IMG/VR virus record: IMGVR_UViG_3300027779_000046
Span: 1-47,087 of that record
From: a virus
Length of the DNA: 47,087 nt
Direction: 5' to 3' (one strand)
Positions 26,642 to 34,890 of the stretch are shown here, piece by piece. Within the stretch, counting starts at the first letter, position 1. Each line of letters opens with the position of its first letter. A program made the position numbers and the translations under genes. Below the pieces are notes generated by a model. It worked only from the letters and a program-made list of their open reading frames with translations, did not search any database and was not told the origin of the DNA.

Positions 26642-28527
26642 TATGCGGTATTAGCTCCATATACTACCAAAGCGGGTGTTTCATTAGCCGTCGCCGGTGC
26701 AAAATCGCCAGTTACTAATGATGTATCTACTATCATATTAACTACTACATCTTTCTTATTAATTAATATAACTTGTTCTCTTATAGGAGTAACATCTTGA
26801 ACATTTGTTTCAACATATAATTCAATAGTATTTGTATTTACTACCTGCTCAACAGCATAAGGTATAAATCCAACTAATGTCATTTTACCTGTTTCATAAT
26901 CTATTGTTCCTACATTAGAATTAACAATTGCTACCGCCCCAGCTTCTTCTTTTACAACCTGAAGGATACCATCAGCATCATTTATTAAAGCATTTGTTTC
27001 TAATACATTAGTATTTTCATTAATGTAGTCAAATTTTGAAGATGTTACAGCCCCCTTATATCCAATATAAGGAAATTTTATCTGATTAGAAAAATTTTGA
27101 GAATAGTTAAATGCTTGGCCGAGCTCTACTACTAAACGTTTAAATAATAAAACAGTGGTTTGATTATTTAAAATTGCTGGGTCAGAGTTATCGATTAAAG
27201 TTGTTAATCGTGAATACCTAAATCTCAAGTCAAATTTTCCTAGTTCTCCGGTATTATAATTTAAAGTAGTTGCGATAATCCTTTCACCTATTTCTTGAGG
27301 TGCTTCTATAGTTTTATTTGGATCAAATCGAACGTTAGCAGTAATTTTCATGTATAGATAATCCGGTGCCACAATTTCTGGCGTAACAGATACCATATTC
27401 TTTGATGCTAAAATATCTTTTTTAATAAATTCTTTATCTTTTGATGTTAAAAATAATCCGCTTTTGGGTCTAACGGCAATATAAGCTTTTCCATATCTCG
27501 GAGGATCATTTTGTTCTCCGCCCCAGCACGTTACGGATTCAGCATTAACCCATTCTTTTTCCACAACTCTTTTATAATCATTTAAAGTTACACATCTATT
27601 TTGTGTTTCATATAATTTTGGCGCGTTATACTTAATTTCAGTAATAGATTCCCTAGGTGCTCCTCCGTATCCAACCGTTGTAGTCGATACAGATACATTA
27701 GAAAATCCGCCTATAGGGTCTATGGCTTTAAATACCGAAGCTTTATTAGTAGCTATTCCATCAGATATATTTGCACCTAAAATAACTTGGCTTCCATCCG
27801 CCGGTCGATAACCAACTTTATTGTCCCCGAATTGAACCTCAAATTTATTTTCAAAACCTTCATACAAAAAATATACATTAGATGTAGGTGTAACCTTAAC
27901 CGTATCTGTTATTTTTTGATAGGCGTGTGTTTCAGTTGAAGAGGGTGATGTTTTTATAATAACAGAAAGAGTTGATACATCAGTATTAGAATTTGGTAAT
28001 ATAAATTGTTGTTCTTTATTGGCATAATCAACTGTATATGTGTGCGTTAATCTAATCCCCTGATTTAATTGGACATCAGGAATTACAAAAGTTCCACTAT
28101 CTCCCATTGTCCCGGCATAGGAATTAGCTGTTGTAAATATATATTTTTGTTCATCAATAGTTGATACAAATCTTTTATTTTTTTCAACCACCATAGTTGT
28201 TGCAGAATTATTCGGAACTATGGTTAATGTAACCAATGCTTTAGTTCCTTGGACGGATCGTGGAGTATAACCTATTTGTTTGGCTTTTTGTACAACAGAA
28301 TTTCTGAGTTCCGCAGTATCTAAAAACATTTCATTTGCTAACATATTTAAATAAAAAGAATTATAATATGTATTGTATGAAAGCAAATCCATTATAACAT
28401 CTAAGCCGGATCCAGCAAAATCAAAATTTGCAAATTCAGATTGGCTTTTTAAAAATGCTATTAAATTTGATTTAATTCCAGTATAATCTAATTCAGATAC
28501 TTGTAATTTTGCCGATTGTTCTGCCAC
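26641..28527 (-). CDS. gp6: Baseplate wedge protein gp6 (baseplate J-like)
   Basis: 628 residues (T4 gp6: 660). gp6 forms the iris ring that links wedges around the hub. The N-terminal block is diagnostic: SNLIAFLKSQSEFANFDFAG, LDVIMDLLSYNTYYNSFYLN, MLANEMFLDTAELRNSVVQK and AKQIGYTPRSVQG. The central part has YGGAPRESITEIKYNAPKLY and RCVTLNDYKRVVEKEW, typical of baseplate J family proteins. Order gp25-gp6-gp7 position-gp8 matches the wedge cluster. It is 8 bases after the gp25 stop and overlaps the following gene as TAATG. Confidence 0.95.
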   Translation of the reverse strand: MAEQSAKLQVSELDYTGIKSNLIAFLKSQSEFANFDFAGSGLDVIMDLLSYNTYYNSFYLNMLANEMFLDTAELRNSVVQKAKQIGYTPRSVQGTKALVTLTIVPNNSATTMVVEKNKRFVSTIDEQKYIFTTANSYAGTMGDSGTFVIPDVQLNQGIRLTHTYTVDYANKEQQFILPNSNTDVSTLSVIIKTSPSSTETHAYQKITDTVKVTPTSNVYFLYEGFENKFEVQFGDNKVGYRPADGSQVILGANISDGIATNKASVFKAIDPIGGFSNVSVSTTTVGYGGAPRESITEIKYNAPKLYETQNRCVTLNDYKRVVEKEWVNAESVTCWGGEQNDPPRYGKAYIAVRPKSGLFLTSKDKEFIKKDILASKNMVSVTPEIVAPDYLYMKITANVRFDPNKTIEAPQEIGERIIATTLNYNTGELGKFDLRFRYSRLTTLIDNSDPAILNNQTTVLLFKRLVVELGQAFNYSQNFSNQIKFPYIGYKGAVTSSKFDYINENTNVLETNALINDADGILQVVKEEAGAVAIVNSNVGTIDYETGKMTLVGFIPYAVEQVVNTNTIELYVETNVQDVTPIREQVILINKKDVVVNMIVDTSLVTGDFAPATANETPALVVYGANTA

Positions 28528-28535
28528 AGTATTTC

Positions 28536-28958
28536 CTATCTATATAAAAATTGTTCGAAAGTTTCTGAGGATTGTTGTCCCATCATAGTGAATACTATTT
28601 TTACTCTATATCTGTTATTATTATCTTCACCAATAACCTGAATTCCTCTAATTATTGCGCGCGGTTCTAGTTTTTGCATAGTTACTTCAATACTTTGTTT
28701 TAACCGGGCTTCTGTAATTGTATTCATAGGTTCAAATAACAGAGTTTGTAAATTTGATCCAATTTCAGGATGTCCAATTCTTTCGAATTCTCTAGTTTGT
28801 AAGACACTACGCATAGACTGTTTTATAACAGTAGAGTTCTTTGTTTTAATAAGATCTCCGGTGGTGGGATGAACTTTGAATGATAAATCTACATCAGAAT
28901 ATACTGCTGCTCCCGTATCTTTATCATATTCAAGTTCTGTATATTTTGCGTCTGCCAT
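28536..28958 (-). CDS. gp25: Baseplate wedge protein gp25 (GPW/gp25 family)
   Basis: 140 residues (T4 gp25: 132). The family pattern is plain: DVDLSFKVHPTTGDLIK near 22-38, VLQTREFERIGHPEIGSNLQ (52-71) with the EFER-type sheath-initiating motif, then LLFEPMNTITEARLKQSIEV. gp25 primes sheath polymerisation and joins the gp6-gp53 core bundle. A perfect TATAAATA late promoter is 21 bases upstream of the start codon, so gp25, gp6, the gp7-position gene and gp8 may form one late unit. Confidence 0.95.
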   Translation of the reverse strand: MADAKYTELEYDKDTGAAVYSDVDLSFKVHPTTGDLIKTKNSTVIKQSMRSVLQTREFERIGHPEIGSNLQTLLFEPMNTITEARLKQSIEVTMQKLEPRAIIRGIQVIGEDNNNRYRVKIVFTMMGQQSSETFEQFLYR

Positions 28959-28979
28959 TTATATTTTCTCCGATTTCTT

Positions 28980-28987
28980 TATTTATA
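28980..28987 (-). promoter_or_regulatory. Late promoter TATAAATA before gp25
   Basis: Exact match to the T4 late-promoter octamer on the minus strand, in the 30-base gap between the 1185-residue gene and gp25, 21 bases before the gp25 ATG. A late activator protein (gp33) is encoded in the window, consistent with this use. Confidence 0.7.
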
Positions 28988-28988
28988 C

Positions 28989-31900
28989 CTACCAGCCCTC
29001 TTTGTCTAAAGTAGAGAGATCTTTATAGACCGTATCTGCGTATTCATTAATAGTTTCTAAATATTTTAGAAATTTATTTCTGCTCTGCTGTATCTTATTC
29101 TTTTTGTTCATCACTGCTTTTGAAAGAGATGATATTTCAAATTTCCAATCTTCGTGATATAAAAATTGTTCGAAAGGGTTCGTTCCAAATTGAAAAGGGG
29201 CAGTTACGGCCAAATATTCGTCTCCGATTGTTTCTTGAACTACTTTCGAGTTGTTTCCTTTCTCGGTGCCAAAATTAACTATTAGTTGATCATCTGTAGA
29301 TACACCTAGACCCCTCCATGTCGCAGCCGTATCTAACTCTGTACCAAGAACCTCTACGCCATCGCCGGTGGCGTCTGTCACATAACCTTCTGAAACTGGC
29401 ATAGTTCCGTTTAATTTTATTATAGTACCATCCGGATAAAAACTAGAGGTTCGAATTGCACCTTGTGGGCCCGCCTGTCCCGCTTGCCATCTCGGCAATG
29501 TTGGATATTCACCAGAACTAGCATCTGGCATAATTACCGAAATAGTATTAGCTTTGGCAGAAAATTCTCTTAATCTATAGCCCGGATGGTAATAGTGGGT
29601 ATTATTTGCTCTATTTGTTTCATCGTTTGCATACTCTGAGGCCGTTTGATCATAACGTAAAGCTACGTCAAAAGATAATGCAGTATCTATATCAACAGAA
29701 AATGGTTCATTAAGAATTGCCACGGTTGTATTAGATATCTTTTCAACAGATCTTGTTTCACTAGACATATCCAGTAGAGGATTCAATATAGTGATTGTTG
29801 TATTCTGTCTGATTTTACGTTGACCAGAATCAAAATCATCAACATAATCTACAAATTCACCATTTATCATTAATAATGATTTTCCTTTAGTTCTTAAACT
29901 TCCACTGCCGGCATCTTTATCTGGAGATGCTTGAATTAAGGATATTTCAATTGCTGATAATAATTCTTCAATTCTTAAGACTAATAATTCTAATTCATTT
30001 AAATCACTATCTCTCAACTGTTTTAATTCTATGTAAACATTTTTATTTTCCCCCGTAAATACTTCCGTTACGGCATCTACAGACCCAAAAAGAGAAACTT
30101 GATTTATTTTTTTTCTTAAATTCATACCGCCGGATTCACCGATCAATACAATTAAAATATCTCCTAATCGTACTTTAGCGCTCTTCAACCAAGCGCTTTT
30201 TGCTAACATGATTGCCGCCGGCGTTCTATCATCTCCAACGTCTACTGTTTCGTCCGCACCAACGGCCGCATCAGATTTTTTCCAATATTGTGCATTAAGA
30301 ATTAAATCACCGGAACCCAATCCGGTATCCGGGTTTACTATAGGATCTTTAATTACCGGTAATTCACCTGAAACGTTCGTGCCAATACATACATAATTAG
30401 AACCTTTATAAAATATTTCATCTCCAGACTGATAAACTGTATCTCCGCTAAATGGTGGAGTAGCTATAACTTTCATATCAGCATTTGTAGCAGTTTCTTC
30501 TTCTGTCATTTTCCTTAAACCCAATAATAAAGATAACATATCTATGGATTTTAGAAGTGGGTTTCCGTCTGGTCCTCCTCCTAAAAAACAGACACCGGCA
30601 CAAAATTTTAAATCTTCCGGGGGCTTATCTGGACCGCCGGCTGCCAACATTCTTTCTCTAAATTTAGCTACACCTCCAGCTCTTGGTTCTAAGTATAGAG
30701 TGTACATGCCTGCTGCTGGAATACCATTAGCAAATAAATCTAATATTTTTTCAATATCTGCCGCGAAGAGCATAACATCATCTATTTTTTCATCGAGCCA
30801 TTTTATAATCGGATCTATAGTTGTTCTAGCATTTGCAACAGTTGCTTTTACCCCTCTTACCTCTGATTCAACTTTATTAAGTAGCGGCCCCAACTGTGGA
30901 AATAATTGTTCTAAACTTTTACCATACCAATTGGGAGGATTTGCTTTCCCTTTTGAATCAAAAGCAGAAACTACTCTACCTGCCACACATTTTCCAGGTT
31001 TAACTTGTCCGTACATTTTTCCTACGGGAGAACTTTCTGCAGCCTTTTTTTCCGAGGTTAATTCCACCATCTCTCCGGATTTTGACATTCCGGATATTTT
31101 CGTCTCATTTATGGGTACGCATTCCCATATTATATCATTCCTCTCAAATACTCCACCAGGAGTTTCATATATTACTTCTAATATTTGTTGTTGATATGGC
31201 AATGTATTTTTATTTTTCTTTATGGTTTTATTTCTCATCCTCAATCTACTTTCCGTCATCTCTTCACCCTGGCCCTGCCCGGCCCTAACCGCTAGCGGCT
31301 CATAATGTTCTATCAACATGTTTTTTGATTCCTTAACATTTACTACTCGTGCTACAACCTGGGTAGCCGCACACATAATCCTTCTGGGTTGATCTACTTT
31401 TTGTTTACGAAATGACCCAACAGCTGTTTCGCCCTTTGTGAAAGGTGCAGTTGCATCAGATGTTACCGCCGACGCGTCAAAACCAGCAGCCGCTTTTTTC
31501 GATATAACAGTGGCAACATGTTTTACTAATACTTCATGTGCTGCCATTTGAGGATCCCATAATTTTTTAACATCGTCTAATAAAGTACTAAAATCCTTTA
31601 TATCTATAAAATTATTAAAACTTTCTAAAATTGTTGTAAATTTATTAAAATCCGGCATACCAAGTATAAAAATAATACCACCAACCGTGGATGAACTGGA
31701 CATAATTGGTCTACCTGATTGATAATAAGATGGATCTATAAATTTATCAAATACAGAAATATCCTTATCAGCCCCATACTCTTCTAGTGACGCAGCTGAA
31801 CCGTTGGCAGAAGCAGCTTTAATATGTTTTGGAACATCATGTTGATCGTCAAAAGAATCATCTATGGTTTGTAAAATCCCTCCGGGAGTTAGTGACACCA

Positions 31901-32546
31901 TGCCAGTCCACTTATTCATCTGTACAAAATACTTGTCGATTGCTCCACCAACATCTTGTTCAGGATCATCGAGGTCTTTAAAAATTGTTTGTTCGACATA
32001 ATTTATCTCTCCGGAGATTGGATCAAGTGCAACTTTATCTCCCTTAGTAATATCAGCCGGATATAGTTCACCACCTACGCGCTTTGCTTGAACCCAAGTC
32101 TTGCCGCCATAAAATAGCGAACCGGTCATAGGATTTCGTTCTACATTTGGAGAAACACTCTGGGCATGAACCGGAAGCATATAAAAACCAAGGCCTCGTA
32201 AATCTTTTAATAATTTTAAAATTTCATCAAGAATCGCTTGAATTGCTGCAAATATAGGATCTATAGTAGCCAGCATTAGAGCTTTGTTTATTTCATATAT
32301 TTCTTTAATAAATGCCGCGTTTTGTTTATGAAGTTCTAGGCCCTTTTTTGAAGCTTCAAAAAAAGGTTTTAAAAATCCTAAATCTCCTAAATTAGCTGAT
32401 TTCCAGAGATCCGGATCTTCATCTGCCGCGGAGTTAAAATCAGTTCCAAAAATCGTTCCGGTTGCTTCAGTTCCATCTGCATTAGTAGTTGTTCCTATTA
32501 AACTTGTATCTAATGTTACACCAAAAGGTAAATCTGTTTCAGCCAT
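28989..32546 (-). CDS. Large unknown virion/baseplate protein
   Basis: 1185 residues. Not matched to a T4 protein. It lies between gp5 and gp25, where marine T4-like phages carry a large structural protein. Residues about 45-125 are helical (FFEASKKGLELHKQNAAFIK, IFAAIQAILDEILKLLKDLR). The central part has mixed charge and a Cys pair in KFCAGVCFLGGGPDGNP near 665-680. The sequence GDTVYQSGDEIFYKGSNYVC near 715-735 looks like a small carbohydrate-binding-type or beta module. The last 80 residues are again helical (KAVMNKKNKIQQSRNKFLKY), possibly a coiled coil. No nuclease, lysozyme or protease motif was found. Start shares one base with the upstream stop (TAATG). Confidence 0.75.
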   Translation of the reverse strand: MAETDLPFGVTLDTSLIGTTTNADGTEATGTIFGTDFNSAADEDPDLWKSANLGDLGFLKPFFEASKKGLELHKQNAAFIKEIYEINKALMLATIDPIFAAIQAILDEILKLLKDLRGLGFYMLPVHAQSVSPNVERNPMTGSLFYGGKTWVQAKRVGGELYPADITKGDKVALDPISGEINYVEQTIFKDLDDPEQDVGGAIDKYFVQMNKWTGMVSLTPGGILQTIDDSFDDQHDVPKHIKAASANGSAASLEEYGADKDISVFDKFIDPSYYQSGRPIMSSSSTVGGIIFILGMPDFNKFTTILESFNNFIDIKDFSTLLDDVKKLWDPQMAAHEVLVKHVATVISKKAAAGFDASAVTSDATAPFTKGETAVGSFRKQKVDQPRRIMCAATQVVARVVNVKESKNMLIEHYEPLAVRAGQGQGEEMTESRLRMRNKTIKKNKNTLPYQQQILEVIYETPGGVFERNDIIWECVPINETKISGMSKSGEMVELTSEKKAAESSPVGKMYGQVKPGKCVAGRVVSAFDSKGKANPPNWYGKSLEQLFPQLGPLLNKVESEVRGVKATVANARTTIDPIIKWLDEKIDDVMLFAADIEKILDLFANGIPAAGMYTLYLEPRAGGVAKFRERMLAAGGPDKPPEDLKFCAGVCFLGGGPDGNPLLKSIDMLSLLLGLRKMTEEETATNADMKVIATPPFSGDTVYQSGDEIFYKGSNYVCIGTNVSGELPVIKDPIVNPDTGLGSGDLILNAQYWKKSDAAVGADETVDVGDDRTPAAIMLAKSAWLKSAKVRLGDILIVLIGESGGMNLRKKINQVSLFGSVDAVTEVFTGENKNVYIELKQLRDSDLNELELLVLRIEELLSAIEISLIQASPDKDAGSGSLRTKGKSLLMINGEFVDYVDDFDSGQRKIRQNTTITILNPLLDMSSETRSVEKISNTTVAILNEPFSVDIDTALSFDVALRYDQTASEYANDETNRANNTHYYHPGYRLREFSAKANTISVIMPDASSGEYPTLPRWQAGQAGPQGAIRTSSFYPDGTIIKLNGTMPVSEGYVTDATGDGVEVLGTELDTAATWRGLGVSTDDQLIVNFGTEKGNNSKVVQETIGDEYLAVTAPFQFGTNPFEQFLYHEDWKFEISSLSKAVMNKKNKIQQSRNKFLKYLETINEYADTVYKDLSTLDKEGW

Positions 32547-32725
32547 TATTGTTTCCCCTTGTTCGCTTCTTTTTCATTATAGGCTTCTACTTCTGATTTT
32601 ACCGTAATTAATAAAAGATTTTCTAATTCTATTAATTTTTTAGTTTTTTCAGCCAATTTAACTAGTGTAGGATGAATTCCGATTACTTCCGGTTTTACCC
32701 ATTCATCATTTTTCTTTTTTGTCAT
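32546..32725 (-). CDS. Small 59-residue charged protein
   Basis: An open frame that fills the otherwise empty space between gp5 and the 1185-residue gene. It starts with ATG at 32725 one base after the gp5 stop codon region and ends with TAA sharing a base with the next ATG (TAATG at 32546). The protein starts MTKKKNDEWVKPEVIGIHPT and continues with a Leu/Lys/Glu helix (LAEKTKKLIELENLLLITV), ending basic with NKGKQ. Perfect fit into the operon, with stop-start coupling, supports translation. Function unknown; it may be a chaperone or connector of the neighbouring structural protein. Confidence 0.65.
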   Translation of the reverse strand: MTKKKNDEWVKPEVIGIHPTLVKLAEKTKKLIELENLLLITVKSEVEAYNEKEANKGKQ

Positions 32726-32726
32726 A

Positions 32727-34856
32727 TTAATCCGATAATAAAGTATTAAGAGCCATTTGAGACTGTACAGTCATTTGTCCTGCTTTTCCGGGAATAAACG
32801 GTAATGCCTGACCCCCAGGAAGAATAGAACCTCCAGTAGTAGCCCCTACCAGATCATGGGAATGTTGTAAATATTCTGTAAAAAAATCATCTAAAATTTT
32901 TCTTAAAGAAGCCACTTCATTTTTAATTGTTATTATACCTTGGCCGTCAATTCCTACTTGAGCCAGTGATGTTCGTAACGTTGCCTCTCCTCCCGGACCG
33001 GTAGTAGATACTAAAACACTCCCTTGAGTTTTTCCTTGGATAGATATTTCTCCAAAAGAATTTTTCATTGTTACGGGAGCATATTTGGAAGCCAATGTTA
33101 CTTCAGAAGATGCAGGATCGCGTATTCCTAGTGGTTCAATAGCAAGATACCCTCCTGCAGATCTTTCTGCTCCTTTAGCAGTTGTTGAAGGAAGTTCATT
33201 TACCTGTAATAATATCCCTCCGGAACCAAGTTTTGCATCGGCACTTCTTATATTAATAATTCCATTTTGAACCGTAATACCTTTTCCTATGGTACTGCCA
33301 GTTAATATATGCATTCCTTGAATAACCTCTTCACTGCCATGAGTAATATTTGTTACGCAACTTTGTGCAGAAATACCCATTCCGCCCATAGTACTAGAAA
33401 TCATTGATCCGGCGGTTACAGCATGCGCTCCTGTTATATGCGTCAACATATCACCTTTTCTTTTAATTGTTGTTCCAACATTAACAAAATCGGGTGCCCG
33501 AGGACCTTGGGGACCGCCGTGAAGAGACGGTTCATCTTGAGGGAAATCCGATGAATAAAACAAAGGAGCATTAAAAATCATTTCGTTTTTTGCATTAAAT
33601 TCAATACTCCGCGCATTGATAAAAGCAATACCGTCCTTACAATATACTTCAACATTGCCTCCCTCTGTTTCCAGATGCACATCGCCAGGCCCTCTAACCC
33701 GTAGCCAATAGTCTTCGCTGCCACCTAATTCATTTACACATAATTCATACCCATGCTTTACAGTTGTTATTTTTTTACCATGAACTTGTTCGAAGGAATC
33801 TCTTAAAACACATGAATAATAATCTTCATTAGTTTTATCAACCACTTTTCCTGCTGGCCACATTTCTCTATATGAACCAGAGCGGTGATACCAATGCAAT
33901 CTTTCGCGTCCGGGAGTATCATCAATTTCTGTAACATGTCCGCTTTCTGATTGATGTACATGATTGTACGGATAAGATGCTTTATAAGGAGATTGCGGTT
34001 CACGAAAGGTTGGTGGCCCGTCGCCAACGGCCTTCGCTCTGAATACGGGCTGCAACCTCAAATTTTCTTTTATTTGAATTATAGAATTAGTGTCCCCTGT
34101 TTGTTTTGCTACTAATTCGTTGTCAGCATTTGTGTCCAAAGTGGTACTAAGGTGTGTACTCAGATCTTCTTCTCCTCTGGCTAATCTAGGAGTCGTTGGT
34201 TCACCCAAAAATCTAAAAAGTGGATAATTATAATTATATTCAAAATTTGGTATTTGTTCCGCTGTTGCTGCCGGCGGCCCTTCAGCTTTTACTAAATTTG
34301 TTGGCGCACCGGTTTCGTCTTGCTGACCTTCAGAGATAGTAGGTATATCGGATCTTTCAACTATTTTAATTTCCAAACCACTGGGCTTATCCGGGTCTAT
34401 TTTTACCTCTATGGGATGTTGGGGAACATCTTGAAAGTGGCCTGGAGGCGTCTCTTGTATGGTTCCAGTAGCAGGGTCGACTTGCCAATATTCTGGAAAA
34501 TAATCTCTTGGGTCGTTAAAGCCTTCATCCGGATTACAAGGTTTATCCGGCCGGCCTCCTAATGTTCCTAACATAATGGGATCACTAGCATTTTCTCCAT
34601 CTCTAAAAAATCCTAGTACCCAAGAACCTTCTACCGGTCCGGTTGGACTAAATCCTACTCCTGTTTGAGAAGCAGAAGTAATTGGCATTAAGGGAAAAGC
34701 CCAAGGCAAAGCCGATGTAGGAAGATCCGATTTATCTTTGGTATGCCACCCTAACCATCTTACTCGGCACCTTCCCAGAAATAAAGGATCAAATCTATTT
34801 TCAACAACACCGACGGCCCAAGTAAAGCCCTCTTTTCCCATAAAATCTGGTTCCAT
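32727..34856 (-). CDS. gp5: Baseplate hub/central spike protein gp5, no lysozyme domain
   Basis: 709 residues (T4 gp5: 575). Residues 1-105 are the gp5 OB-fold: FTWAVGVVENRFDPLFLGRC, VRWLGWHT, LPWAFPLMPITSASQTGVGF, and DPIMLGTLGG. A long linker follows to about 290. Then VgrG-like strands begin: HVTEIDDTPGRERLHWYHRS and EGGNVEVYCKDGIAFINARS, and a C-terminal shaft with repeated short strands and a basic KRKGDMLTHITG loop. The T4 muramidase domain is missing: no lysozyme-type segment is seen between OB-fold and shaft. The C-terminal FFTEYLQHSHDLVGATTGG is common in VgrG-like spikes. AAAGGATAAA precedes the ATG. Confidence 0.9.
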   Translation of the reverse strand: MEPDFMGKEGFTWAVGVVENRFDPLFLGRCRVRWLGWHTKDKSDLPTSALPWAFPLMPITSASQTGVGFSPTGPVEGSWVLGFFRDGENASDPIMLGTLGGRPDKPCNPDEGFNDPRDYFPEYWQVDPATGTIQETPPGHFQDVPQHPIEVKIDPDKPSGLEIKIVERSDIPTISEGQQDETGAPTNLVKAEGPPAATAEQIPNFEYNYNYPLFRFLGEPTTPRLARGEEDLSTHLSTTLDTNADNELVAKQTGDTNSIIQIKENLRLQPVFRAKAVGDGPPTFREPQSPYKASYPYNHVHQSESGHVTEIDDTPGRERLHWYHRSGSYREMWPAGKVVDKTNEDYYSCVLRDSFEQVHGKKITTVKHGYELCVNELGGSEDYWLRVRGPGDVHLETEGGNVEVYCKDGIAFINARSIEFNAKNEMIFNAPLFYSSDFPQDEPSLHGGPQGPRAPDFVNVGTTIKRKGDMLTHITGAHAVTAGSMISSTMGGMGISAQSCVTNITHGSEEVIQGMHILTGSTIGKGITVQNGIINIRSADAKLGSGGILLQVNELPSTTAKGAERSAGGYLAIEPLGIRDPASSEVTLASKYAPVTMKNSFGEISIQGKTQGSVLVSTTGPGGEATLRTSLAQVGIDGQGIITIKNEVASLRKILDDFFTEYLQHSHDLVGATTGGSILPGGQALPFIPGKAGQMTVQSQMALNTLLSD

Positions 34857-34890
34857 TTTATCCTTTTATCTTTCTCATCATTTTTTAATC

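Noticed and set aside
30544-31194. 216-codon open frame on the plus strand inside the 1185-residue gene
   Set aside because: Antisense shadow: its Pro/Ser-rich composition mirrors the coding strand, it has no ribosome site of note and would cross a well-supported gene.
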